A DNA stretch of 39,909 nt from 13-1-40CM-64-14 sp036393975. GTDB lineage: Bacteria > Sysuimicrobiota > Sysuimicrobiia > Sysuimicrobiales > Kaftiobacteriaceae. The position numbers and the translations under genes are program-made. This document shows, in pieces, positions 8,240-16,412 of the stretch. Each line of letters opens with the position of its first letter. The stretch's first letter is position 1. The stretch spans positions 1-39,909 of the forward strand of contig DASWFZ010000107.1 in NCBI GenBank assembly GCA_036393975.1. The letters are read 5' to 3'. The notes beneath the pieces were generated by a model. It was not told where the DNA came from. It worked only from the letters and a program-made list of their open reading frames with translations, and did no database searches.

Positions 8240-9520
8240 CTAGAGGACTCCGACCGACGTCTCCTCACGCACGACTGGACGTGGCTCTGCCCTGCTTACT
8301 ACGCGACGCCCGCACGCCACTGTCTCCTCATACGCTTGCAGCAGCAGCTGGGCAACTCGCGGCCAAGCGAACTGCTCCTCGGCCACCCGCCGGCCGGCGG
8401 CCCCGAGCCGTGCCGCCTGATCGGGGTTCCTGAGCAGGGACACGGCGCGTGCCGCCATGGCTTCCGGCGCGTCGGCCAACGCGATGTTCTCCCCGTCCAC
8501 GACCGGGAGTCCTTCTGCGCCGACTACGCTCGACAGCACGGCCTTCTCCATAGCCCACGCTTCGAGAATCTTCAGGCGAGTACCGCCCCCGATCCGAAGC
8601 GGGACCACCACCAGTCGGGCACGGGCGACGAATGGACGAACATCCGGTATGGTTCCGGTCACGCGCACTCCCGCCGCAGTCCATGATTTCACGAGCCCTG
8701 CTGGCGGAGCCCGCCCCACGACCCACAGTGCCGCGTTAGGAATCCGTTGTCGGATTCTGGGCAACACCTCGCGGACGAAGAAGCCTACCCCGTCGATGTT
8801 AGGCACCCAGTCCATCGCGCCCACGAAGACCATCGTCGGTGCGAAATCGACGGCGCCGACTGGTTCGAACCACTCGAGGTCGACTCCATTGGGAACGACG
8901 GAGACCGTACGGCCAGGACTGATCCGCTCAAGCTCGAGGCGATCTACGTCCGAGACGACGACCGACCGGTCAAAACAGCGGTGCGCTTCGGCCTCGGCCC
9001 GCATCGTCTTCAAGGCTTGCCAAGCAATGAGCGGACGTTTCCACGAGGACGCTTCATGCGCCCCCCGCCGCCGAATGATGACGCTCTCGATGTTGTGCGC
9101 GTTCAGCAACCGAGGCGGTGTGTCCAGACCAGCCACCAACTTTGCCACATGGACGTGGTCGCAGTGTACAAGGTCGTATGGCCGTTCCCACAGCGTCCTT
9201 TTAATGTGGGAGGCGAATCGTGGGTCGCAGTATGCCGCCCAGGTATACGGGAGCGGGGCCCATAAGGCTTGCATGCCTCGGGTTAACTTCCTGCTCGGTG
9301 CTCCCCGCTGACTGACAGTGACTGCCCTGATCGTAATGTTTCCAATGGCCTCCCCCAGGGCAGTTAGGGCGGCCCAATCCCGTTCTCCCTCGGTAGCCGT
9401 GATGAGGGTGACGTTGTGGACCTGGCTCACGAACCGCAGGAGGTGAAAGGTCCGGATTCGTCCACCGCTATCGGGCGGATAGGGCGGCCGGGCCGCTACG
9501 AAGGCGACTCTCACGCGCAC
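8240..9520 (-). CDS. GT4 family glycosyltransferase (exosortase-associated type)
   Basis: A 426-residue GT-B enzyme. The N-terminal domain starts VAFVAARPPYPPDSGG, a pattern I associate with the sugar transferases of PEP-CTERM/EpsH1 EPS clusters. NAHNIES (about 140) and VVPNGVDLEWF precede the donor domain, which holds FVGAMDWVPNIDG and PLRIGGGTRLKILEAWA, with the E of LEAWA at the GT4 donor-site position. The start is GTG at 9518-9520, overlapping the stop of the upstream GT4 gene by 10 bp, which indicates coupling. It probably adds one sugar of the repeat unit. No exosortase or PEP-CTERM target is in this window, so that link is by family resemblance only. Confidence 0.88.
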   Translation of the reverse strand: MRVRVAFVAARPPYPPDSGGRIRTFHLLRFVSQVHNVTLITATEGERDWAALTALGEAIGNITIRAVTVSQRGAPSRKLTRGMQALWAPLPYTWAAYCDPRFASHIKRTLWERPYDLVHCDHVHVAKLVAGLDTPPRLLNAHNIESVIIRRRGAHEASSWKRPLIAWQALKTMRAEAEAHRCFDRSVVVSDVDRLELERISPGRTVSVVPNGVDLEWFEPVGAVDFAPTMVFVGAMDWVPNIDGVGFFVREVLPRIRQRIPNAALWVVGRAPPAGLVKSWTAAGVRVTGTIPDVRPFVARARLVVVPLRIGGGTRLKILEAWAMEKAVLSSVVGAEGLPVVDGENIALADAPEAMAARAVSLLRNPDQAARLGAAGRRVAEEQFAWPRVAQLLLQAYEETVACGRRVVSRAEPRPVVREETSVGVL

Positions 9521-10707
9521 GCCTCCTCGTAGACGCGTAGCAGAGCCTGGCAGCGGGCCGTCGGTGAAAAACGCGCCACAACATGATCCTGAGCGGCCTG
9601 ACCGAGCCGACGACGGAGCGCCGGTGATTGGAGAAGCTCGACTACGCGAGAAGCAAGCCCGTTAGTGTCGGATGGAGGAACGAGGAATCCTGTCTCGCCA
9701 TCGGACACAACTTCGGGGACCCCGCCCACGGCCGCGGCGACAACAGGAATCCCATGAGCCATGGCCTCCAACACGACGTTGGGCAATCCCTCACTCCGCG
9801 ACGGGACCAACAGAACGACGATCTGACGATATACCTCTGCTGGGTCGTCCCGATAGCCCAACCATTCGACCGACGAGCCGAGCCCAATCTCTTGGGCGAT
9901 CTTTGTCAGTCGCATCTGCTCGGGCCCGTCGCCAACAATCCACAGCCGCGCGGCAGGACAGCGCTGCGTCACCCAGCGGTGAGCCACCAACGCGAGATCC
10001 ACGCCCTTCTCAGGGCTCAGGCGCCCCACGACGCCGACGACCGGAGGCGCGTCGGCGGACCAAGCAGTGGGGGCACCGCACGCGTGAGGATCGACAAGAC
10101 ATGCGTTGTGAATGACGCGCAGCTTGGCAGCTGGAATCCCCCGGGCCTGAAGCGCGCGTGCCATCTGCTGGGACACCACGACGATTCGGTCCGCGCGCCG
10201 GATCGCTAAACGCTCCAGCGCGAAGTAAGTCCGGACCTTCCAATTCTCCCAGGTCTCCCCATGTAGAAAAGCGATCCACGGCCGGTGAATCCAGTCTTTG
10301 ACCAGCGCGGCCAAGATGTTTGCCTTGTACCCATGGGTCTGAAGAATGTCCGTCGACGATTCCGCCGCTAGTCTCGCAAGGGCCACCGCCGTCCGGGGAT
10401 CTCCTGGAAATCGGTCGGGCACTATGCACGTCGGCACGTCTAACTTGCGGGCGGCGACGAGAAACGGCGTGGGAGCTGCTGAGCGCTGGAAGGTAGCCAC
10501 GGTAATCGAGGCACGCGAACACCGGCGCGTAGCAAGTAACTGCCGGGCTGGGCCGGTGAGCCGATTGCCGTCAATCACGGCTAATACACGAAGGCGCGAG
10601 ATGACATCGCCTACGGCACGCGAGTCCCCAGATCCCTGGACCGCTCCCTCAATATTGGCTCTCACTAAGGCCACCCGTTCCGGCGCTCCCATTGGGTGCG
10701 CATCCAT
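9511..10707 (-). CDS. GT4 family glycosyltransferase
   Basis: A 398-residue GT-B glycosyltransferase. The donor domain has VVGRLSPEKGVD, a WIVGDGPE strand and SRSEGLPNVVLEAMAHG, the GT4 E-x7-E motif. The N-terminal acceptor domain carries LQTHGYKANILA. The frame is open further upstream to 10788, but I choose the ATG at 10705-10707 because it lies 5 bp after the stop of the formyltransferase-deacetylase gene; a longer start would overlap that gene by 76 bp. It is one of three GT4 enzymes in a row. The sugar it transfers cannot be told from sequence. Confidence 0.9.
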   Translation of the reverse strand: MDAHPMGAPERVALVRANIEGAVQGSGDSRAVGDVISRLRVLAVIDGNRLTGPARQLLATRRCSRASITVATFQRSAAPTPFLVAARKLDVPTCIVPDRFPGDPRTAVALARLAAESSTDILQTHGYKANILAALVKDWIHRPWIAFLHGETWENWKVRTYFALERLAIRRADRIVVVSQQMARALQARGIPAAKLRVIHNACLVDPHACGAPTAWSADAPPVVGVVGRLSPEKGVDLALVAHRWVTQRCPAARLWIVGDGPEQMRLTKIAQEIGLGSSVEWLGYRDDPAEVYRQIVVLLVPSRSEGLPNVVLEAMAHGIPVVAAAVGGVPEVVSDGETGFLVPPSDTNGLASRVVELLQSPALRRRLGQAAQDHVVARFSPTARCQALLRVYEEACA

Positions 10708-10712
10708 GCGGG

Positions 10713-12458
10713 TCAATTTGCGATGTTGGTGTCCGCGGTCCCGAGGACAGATTGGACAGACTCCTGTCGGAGTCGCCGAGCCCTCCACGACCGCCGGAAA
10801 GCCCCCAGCGACAGCCCTTCGATTTCCATGAGCAAGTCGATAGGCCGCGCATCGCCGCTGACGCTTATTCTGCGCAGGTCAAAGAGGTGCGACGCACAGG
10901 TAACGTAGCCGCCGTAGGCAAAAAACATCGCCCGATACCCCGCCTTCCGAACCAACTCCTCAACTCCCGCACGGGTATTCGCTTCCTGCCCGAATGGCAA
11001 CGAGAAGAGTGTCACCGGCCTGCCGACAACCTCTTCGAGATCTCGTTTGCTTTCCAGCAACTCAGCGAAGACTGTCTCGTCGTCGCACTGGGCGAGGTCC
11101 ACGTGGTTGACAGTGTGCGACCCGACCTCGAAGCCGCTTGTTGCGAGCTCACATACATCCCGCTTATGCAGGTTTTCGAAGACCCATGGGGATCGCTCAT
11201 CGTGAGGGAACTGCCGCTTCGTGCCAACAAAGCCTGAGGAGACAAAAGCCGACGCAGGAAACTTGAGCGCGGTGAGCACGGGCTTAGCGTGGGTGAAGAT
11301 ATCACGGTAGCAGTCATCGAAATGGATCGCGACGGTATTACTCGGGAAAGACTGCCCGGCTGCCACCTGTTCAACAAGTGCCGCGCTGGGTATCACCTTG
11401 TAGTACTTGTGCAAGAGCACCATGTGCTCTACGAAGCCCCGGACGCGTGTCGTGAGCGGATCGTCCCCCAGGTCGTTCACGCGGTGATAGACCAAGACGC
11501 AGGCGCGGCTGCCACCCCTGAGGCGTCGCAACGCTCTCACTAGGTGAAAAGCCCCCGCGTAATATAGCAGCAGGTACCACGCCGTCTTGACTGTCTTGAC
11601 CCAGGGAGCCTGTCTTCCCCGAGAGGTCTGAAATCGTCGCTCCAAATCATTCCGCTCGCGTCGGGTCGGGGGCATCCGTACCGACCGTCGGCTGGTGGGT
11701 TGGGCCCGTGGGGCGACTCGCCTCTGTGCGAAGTCAGCGACACATCGGACCAGCAGCTCGCGTCCACGCGTCTCCAGCCTGCGGCGTAGCGTCTCGGGCG
11801 TATCTCCTCGATCAACGGGGACGGTCTCAGTTGCCACGACGTCTCCGATATCGAGACCCTCATCGACGAGATGCAAAGTTATTCGAGCGGTGCTCTCCCC
11901 GTCGTACAATTCCCAGAAGCCGGGAGGCGTGCTCCGGGACTCAGGTCCCTTGCCAAGGTGCATCTCTAGGCAGCCGAGCCGAGGCACGAAAAACGTGGCG
12001 CGCCTCGAGATCCGCGTGCCGAGCACGATCCCCAGATCCACGCGGAGGCTTCGCAGGATCTCTACTGCGGAAGAACCGTTGAGGGAATCGACTGAGTGGA
12101 TCGCAATCTTGTGCTGCATACAGAGCCGCTTGAGATCCAACGCTTCCCCGGGAAACGCCCTAGCAAACAAGGCCGCAACCTCGTCTTCGGACGCGACATG
12201 CATGGCCAGCCGTTCGAGATGGTCGGCAAGCGCCATGCCGATCCGAAATGCAAGGTAAGACCACCCCTCCCTGCGGATGCTTCGCCCCATCCTGTGGAGC
12301 CTGGTTTTCAACGAGATCCGGCCGGTGTCGAGCACAACGCCGACGACCTGGGCTTCCGGAAGTTGGGTCAGGGCGACAACCGTCGCGCACGTTGCGGGGG
12401 AGTCGCCACCCGCAAGAATGGCAAGCTTGAGTGGACCCGATTGTGGCATCCGCACCAA
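10713..12458 (-). CDS. Formyltransferase-like / NodB polysaccharide deacetylase fusion
   Basis: A 581-residue two-domain protein. Residues about 10-245 resemble the Rossmann core of 10-formyl-THF formyltransferases: LGCLEMHLGKG (161-171) lies where the family has the N-x-H catalytic pair, and DEGLDIGD (199-206) supplies the catalytic Asp. His167 and Asp203 are present, but the Asn position reads Glu165. Residues about 320-540 are a NodB-type deacetylase with HFDD (379-382), SHTVNH (447-452) and a LPFGQ segment for the third motif, so its metal site looks intact. The layout suggests removal of an N-acetyl group and acylation of the freed amine by one protein, which is inference. The start is GTG at 12456-12458 or ATG at 12447-12449. 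It follows a GT4 gene by 24 bp. Confidence 0.85.
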   Translation of the reverse strand: MVRMPQSGPLKLAILAGGDSPATCATVVALTQLPEAQVVGVVLDTGRISLKTRLHRMGRSIRREGWSYLAFRIGMALADHLERLAMHVASEDEVAALFARAFPGEALDLKRLCMQHKIAIHSVDSLNGSSAVEILRSLRVDLGIVLGTRISRRATFFVPRLGCLEMHLGKGPESRSTPPGFWELYDGESTARITLHLVDEGLDIGDVVATETVPVDRGDTPETLRRRLETRGRELLVRCVADFAQRRVAPRAQPTSRRSVRMPPTRRERNDLERRFQTSRGRQAPWVKTVKTAWYLLLYYAGAFHLVRALRRLRGGSRACVLVYHRVNDLGDDPLTTRVRGFVEHMVLLHKYYKVIPSAALVEQVAAGQSFPSNTVAIHFDDCYRDIFTHAKPVLTALKFPASAFVSSGFVGTKRQFPHDERSPWVFENLHKRDVCELATSGFEVGSHTVNHVDLAQCDDETVFAELLESKRDLEEVVGRPVTLFSLPFGQEANTRAGVEELVRKAGYRAMFFAYGGYVTCASHLFDLRRISVSGDARPIDLLMEIEGLSLGAFRRSWRARRLRQESVQSVLGTADTNIAN

Positions 12459-12482
12459 CAGTTCTCGATCTTGAAAGTGGCG

Positions 12483-13700
12483 CTAACTCGCTCTAACGCC
12501 CCAGTTGGGATGGCGTCTGTGCGGGGGGCGCAAAGGAAGAGAATCGTACAGGTCCTGATACTGCTGAATCACGCGGGTCAGGCTAAACCGCTCTTCGATC
12601 AGCCGGCGGGCCTCGACTCCCATTGCCCGGCCCCATACAGGCTGCTGAAGGACCGAGGTGATGGCGCGCGCGAGGGCCGCCGGGTTGCCCGGCGGAACCA
12701 TCACGCCGTTCACTCCGTCGCAGATCACGCGGGGAATCTCCCCCAGTGCCGTGGCGACCACTGGGCGTGCGCAGGCCATCGCTTCGAGCATCGAGATGGG
12801 AAGCCCCTCGTTGAGGGAAGATAACACGAAGACATCGAGGTGCGGGAGAAAATCTGCTACGTCCTGCCGGAACCCAAAGAAGGCAACGCGTCCGGCGATC
12901 CCTAATGTTTTCCCTAAGCGCTCCAGTTCGCTGCGCTGCGAGCCATCGCCGATGATCACGAACCTCGCATCGGGATGGGTGTCGGCTACCAGGCGGAACG
13001 CGTGAAGGAGACTCACCTGATCCTTTTCCGGTTCGAGGCGGCCCACATGACCGATGAGCCGCACCCGTGGTTGGAGCCCGAGGGCTGAGCGAACTACTCG
13101 CGGCCAGGGCGTGTAATGCGTGAGGTCGACCCCATTAGGGATGACGGTGACCTTTGAAGACGGAAGACCCACTTCGTTGACGAGAAAGGTCTTGATTTCC
13201 TCTCCCACGGCGACGATTCGGCTGCAGAACCGAGCCAACAGTCGCAGGCCACGTCTGGGCCGATTCTTGCGTAGCGAGAAGTACTCATGCTCGACGTGGA
13301 CGAGCGTCGCCCCCGCCATCCGAGCACCGAGGCTTGAGTAGAACAACTGTTTGATGTGATGGGTCTGCACGACGTCAGCGCGGCTCTCCCGGAAGAGTCT
13401 ATGCAGCTTAGACATCACACGCCACTGGACGCCGGGCGGGCACCCGATGATGTCAAACGGGATCGCGGCTTCTTCCAGAGTTTTGGCCATAGGGCCACCC
13501 GCGGTGAGCGCACAAATGCGAGATCGCACCCGGTCGGGGTCGAGATGCAGGGCAAGATCGCAAGCCAGCCGCTCAGACCCGCCCAGGGTGAGCGAATACA
13601 CCACTTGCATCAACTGGCGTGTCTGCGACGCAGTGCCACTCATCCGGCCTGACCGGCGTGAGGCGGGCTTCAGTTGCGGCTCCATCGACAGCCTACTCAT
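12483..13700 (-). CDS. GT4 family glycosyltransferase
   Basis: A 405-residue GT-B enzyme. VVYSLTLGGSERLACDLA (33-50) is the usual GT4 N-terminal glycine-rich strand, VVQTHHIKQ follows at about 110, VIPNGVDLTHY marks the linker, and HVGRLEPEKDQ plus SLNEGLPISMLEAMA carry the donor-site residues including the E-x7-E pair. About 30 residues precede the first domain strand, so starts at Met6, Met20 or Met31 are possible; I keep the longest ATG at 13698-13700. The gene lies 110 bp after the first carrier protein and 24 bp before the formyltransferase fusion. Its sugar is unknown. Confidence 0.9.
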   Translation of the reverse strand: MSRLSMEPQLKPASRRSGRMSGTASQTRQLMQVVYSLTLGGSERLACDLALHLDPDRVRSRICALTAGGPMAKTLEEAAIPFDIIGCPPGVQWRVMSKLHRLFRESRADVVQTHHIKQLFYSSLGARMAGATLVHVEHEYFSLRKNRPRRGLRLLARFCSRIVAVGEEIKTFLVNEVGLPSSKVTVIPNGVDLTHYTPWPRVVRSALGLQPRVRLIGHVGRLEPEKDQVSLLHAFRLVADTHPDARFVIIGDGSQRSELERLGKTLGIAGRVAFFGFRQDVADFLPHLDVFVLSSLNEGLPISMLEAMACARPVVATALGEIPRVICDGVNGVMVPPGNPAALARAITSVLQQPVWGRAMGVEARRLIEERFSLTRVIQQYQDLYDSLPLRPPHRRHPNWGVRAS

Positions 13701-13810
13701 GCGGGATTCGTGACATTCCGGGTGAGCTCGCCCTCACCAAAACATGCCAATTCGCGAGGGTTAGTAAGCACCACGCCCAATCGGGCCATCGCCGAATCAG
13801 GTGTGCAATC

Positions 13811-14068
13811 CTATGGAGTGGCGACGGGAGCCATTTTTTGCTCAACCAGCGAAGCGATGCGCTCGATCGTCAGCATCTCTGAGATTTCTTCGGGAAGAAA
13901 CTGCACCGCAAAGGCCTGCTCCAACGCCACCACGAGCGTGACGTGTTGGAGGGAATCCCAGTTTTCGATCGTCTCCGGTGATGACTGACTCGTTACCGCG
14001 TCAAGCGGCACGTCGAAAACGTCGGCGGCGATCTGGCAAACCCGTTGCAACATGGCGTCGGCCGTCAT
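13811..14068 (-). CDS. Acyl carrier protein
   Basis: An 85-residue carrier protein. The phosphopantetheine serine is Ser39 in NWDSLQHVTLV, and the FLPEEISEMLTIERIASLV segment is a normal helix III-IV region. The ATG at 14066-14068 overlaps the FkbH-like gene's TGA (ATGA), so it is translated together with its likely loading enzyme. In FkbH systems the HAD protein loads a D-glyceryl or other three-carbon unit from a phosphorylated precursor onto such a carrier. Here the loaded group would probably be passed to a sugar or amine of the polysaccharide (inference). An ATG at 14143 in the same frame is not used because it lies deep in the upstream gene. Confidence 0.9.
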   Translation of the reverse strand: MTADAMLQRVCQIAADVFDVPLDAVTSQSSPETIENWDSLQHVTLVVALEQAFAVQFLPEEISEMLTIERIASLVEQKMAPVATP

Positions 14069-15942
14069 GGCGCGCCGAGACTCTGGACGCACTCGATCCA
14101 GGGGGGAACTGTTATATCTCCCCGGGTCAAGTCGAACTCCCACCGGGACCCGCCTGCTTCTTCGTTCGCCAGCGCGAACCCATGCCGGGCATAGAAATCC
14201 TTTGCGACGACGTTCTTCTTCGTCGGCAGATAGGACCCCATGAGGCGGGTCGCGCCTTCGCGTCGAGCTTGCGCTGCCAGACAGGCGAGCAGGGCAGTCT
14301 CCGCCGTCCGTCCGATGGCCCGACAGCTGAGCAGAAGGGTGTCGATTTCACACTCATCCCCATTGCGGCGCGAGATCGCCGCTCCTACAAGGCCGTAATC
14401 CCCGAAGCGATCGGTGAACCGCATGCTGAGGATCCGGACATGGGGATCCGCGGCCAGCTGCGCGAGTTCTTGCTCGCTCCGTCGACGTGTCGTCAGGTTG
14501 AACTGATTTGTCTTCTGCGTGAGCTGGGCGATGCGGGCGAGAGTTGACCGATCCCCGGTACAAATTTCCGCTCTCATTTGGAGCGACACGTAGAACTCTT
14601 CTAGGGAGTCCGAACTGCGATGGAGTTCGCGGCGTTGACGTTGCTCCGCGTAGTACCGACCGCGGTTCTGATCCTCTGCGGAAAGGACGAGGCGCTCGAA
14701 AACTGGGCACTCCCGGAGCGTTTGCGCGAATAATACCGGGTCCGCCGGTAGATCGATGACAAAGACCTCGGGCAGCTCGCTGCGTACTGCTTCCCGTTCG
14801 GCGGGGCTATCGTCGAGAAACGCTATCGCATCGAGACCGATCTCGAGTTCGTCCGCGATCCGTCGGAGATTCTCCACCTTATCATCCCAGTTGATCTTGA
14901 CCGCAGCGAAGTGCTCTGGCCGGAGCACCATCCCAGAATGCGTGGCGAGTGCCGCCAGTGCGTCGTCCTCATTGTTCTTGCTGCAAATCGCCAGAATGAT
15001 ACCGCGACGAGAGAGATCAAGGATCGCGCGCTGAACGGCTTGATAAGCAGACCCAGGATAGTCCACGCTTAGCTGAATGCCTTCCAGTCCTTCTTCGCCG
15101 ACCACGCCGCCCCAGAGCGTGTTATCCAAATCCACGACCAGGGCTTTGCAGATCTTACCCGTGAGGGGGCGGATGAACCGCATGTACTCGTCGGCCAGAT
15201 GAAGGAGTCCATCTGCGACAATGGGCATGCGAATCGTCAGTGCCCGATGCTGGTCATGCCAGCGCAGCCGACCGTAGCGGGCAACTAGGGCGTCGTAGTC
15301 CAGGACGTAGGTCCCCGGATTCTCCTGCGCGAGGCGCTGCAATCCCTGATTAATCCGATAGAGCGCTTCCTTTTGCCCCACTGCCTGCTGGCTGTCCAGC
15401 ACCCCGCGCGCCGAAAAGGGAGGCAATTCCAGAGTCTGGACGATCAGGTGCGCCTGGCTGTGACGGCGAAATGCTTGGATCCACAGGCGGAAGTCCGCGA
15501 GCGTGCTCTCAACGACCTGATGGATTTCTTCCCCGCCCAGGTCGCTGGCTCGATCCCACAACGCGGGCGACACATCTGCCGTTCGAACTGCCAGGATCGC
15601 AATGTCAGGCGCGAACCGATAGAGGGGGCTCTCCGCGTCGAGTAGGTCTTGAGCATACGCGTTGAAAGTGCCTACGTGCACCGCGGCATCGATCCCGGCC
15701 GTGAAGCACCGAGCCCGCAAGAACGGAATCAGCGGTTCGATTACGAACGAACGCAACAGAGCCACGCGACACGGCTTAAGCTCCAGCTGGGGCCGGAGTT
15801 CCTCGAAGCAGCTTACCACGTAGCTCGCATTGCTAGCCGTGGGTTCTTCACGTAGGAGTTGGGCCAGCATCGCGCTGGCCCGAGCATAAGTACGTTGCTC
15901 GATGGCATGGCCGACGAGATCGCGCAGTCCGGCGATGCTCAT
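14065..15942 (-). CDS. FkbH-like HAD-IIIC protein with C-terminal GNAT domain
   Basis: A 625-residue multidomain protein. Residues about 55-255 are an SGNH-like N-terminal region. ALVVDLDNTLWGGVVGEEG (267-285) is the FkbH HAD signature with the nucleophile and acid Asp, and FLDDSPAER is the third HAD motif. The last part (about 470-615) is GNAT-like, with CRAIGRTAETALL and FYARHGFAL. FkbH proteins take 1,3-bisphosphoglycerate or a relative, dephosphorylate it and transfer the acyl group to a carrier protein; the carrier is the next gene. The ATG (15940-15942) overlaps the MaoC-like gene's TGA. The domain set is the standard one for FkbH-like proteins of surface polysaccharide loci. The acyl unit may differ from glycerate. 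Confidence 0.92.
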   Translation of the reverse strand: MSIAGLRDLVGHAIEQRTYARASAMLAQLLREEPTASNASYVVSCFEELRPQLELKPCRVALLRSFVIEPLIPFLRARCFTAGIDAAVHVGTFNAYAQDLLDAESPLYRFAPDIAILAVRTADVSPALWDRASDLGGEEIHQVVESTLADFRLWIQAFRRHSQAHLIVQTLELPPFSARGVLDSQQAVGQKEALYRINQGLQRLAQENPGTYVLDYDALVARYGRLRWHDQHRALTIRMPIVADGLLHLADEYMRFIRPLTGKICKALVVDLDNTLWGGVVGEEGLEGIQLSVDYPGSAYQAVQRAILDLSRRGIILAICSKNNEDDALAALATHSGMVLRPEHFAAVKINWDDKVENLRRIADELEIGLDAIAFLDDSPAEREAVRSELPEVFVIDLPADPVLFAQTLRECPVFERLVLSAEDQNRGRYYAEQRQRRELHRSSDSLEEFYVSLQMRAEICTGDRSTLARIAQLTQKTNQFNLTTRRRSEQELAQLAADPHVRILSMRFTDRFGDYGLVGAAISRRNGDECEIDTLLLSCRAIGRTAETALLACLAAQARREGATRLMGSYLPTKKNVVAKDFYARHGFALANEEAGGSRWEFDLTRGDITVPPWIECVQSLGAP

Positions 15943-16412
15943 GCTGCACCAACACCACCGCGCGCGCCTGTGGGCGAGGTCTCCGCCGTGAGCATCATGA
16001 CCTTTCCTTCACCTCGCATGACGACGGCGCGCTTTTGGTTTCTGCCCTCTACTCGTATGACGAGGGTTCGTGTAGCTTCCGACTTGTGATCCACCCAGGC
16101 GCGGAACTCGACGCAATCGCCGACGAAGATGGGCGCTACAAAGTCGAACCTCTGCTGTAGCCACAGCGCCCCTGGGCCCGGGAGCTGCATGCCAATCAGT
16201 CTGGAAATGTAGGCGCCGGACAACATTCCCGGAGCGATGCGCCGCCGGAATCTGGTGTGTTGAGCGAACTCGTCATCAACGTGCAGCGGGTTAAAGTCGC
16301 CGGACAACCGGGCGAATGCGTCAATGTCGGCCGCCGTGAACTCCTTGCGCAGGCTCGCCTCGTCACCGACCTTCAGGTCGGCGAAGTTTGTGACGCGGAA
16401 GGACTCGTTCAC
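15939..16412 (-). CDS. MaoC-like hot-dog hydratase/dehydratase
   Basis: A 157-residue single hot-dog protein of the (R)-specific enoyl hydratase type. GDFNPLHVD (38-46) carries the catalytic Asp39 and His44; RRRIAPGMLSGAYISRLIG is the following conserved helix. I choose the GTG at 16410-16412: it overlaps the stop of the O-antigen ligase gene (GTGA) and GGGAG lies 4 nt upstream. A longer frame reaches 16442. Between an O-antigen polymerase/ligase and an FkbH/carrier pair, it probably dehydrates or hydrates an acyl group held on the carrier, for example making or reducing a hydroxyacyl side group. That job is inferred from family and neighbours. Confidence 0.88.
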   Translation of the reverse strand: MNESFRVTNFADLKVGDEASLRKEFTAADIDAFARLSGDFNPLHVDDEFAQHTRFRRRIAPGMLSGAYISRLIGMQLPGPGALWLQQRFDFVAPIFVGDCVEFRAWVDHKSEATRTLVIRVEGRNQKRAVVMRGEGKVMMLTAETSPTGARGGVGAA

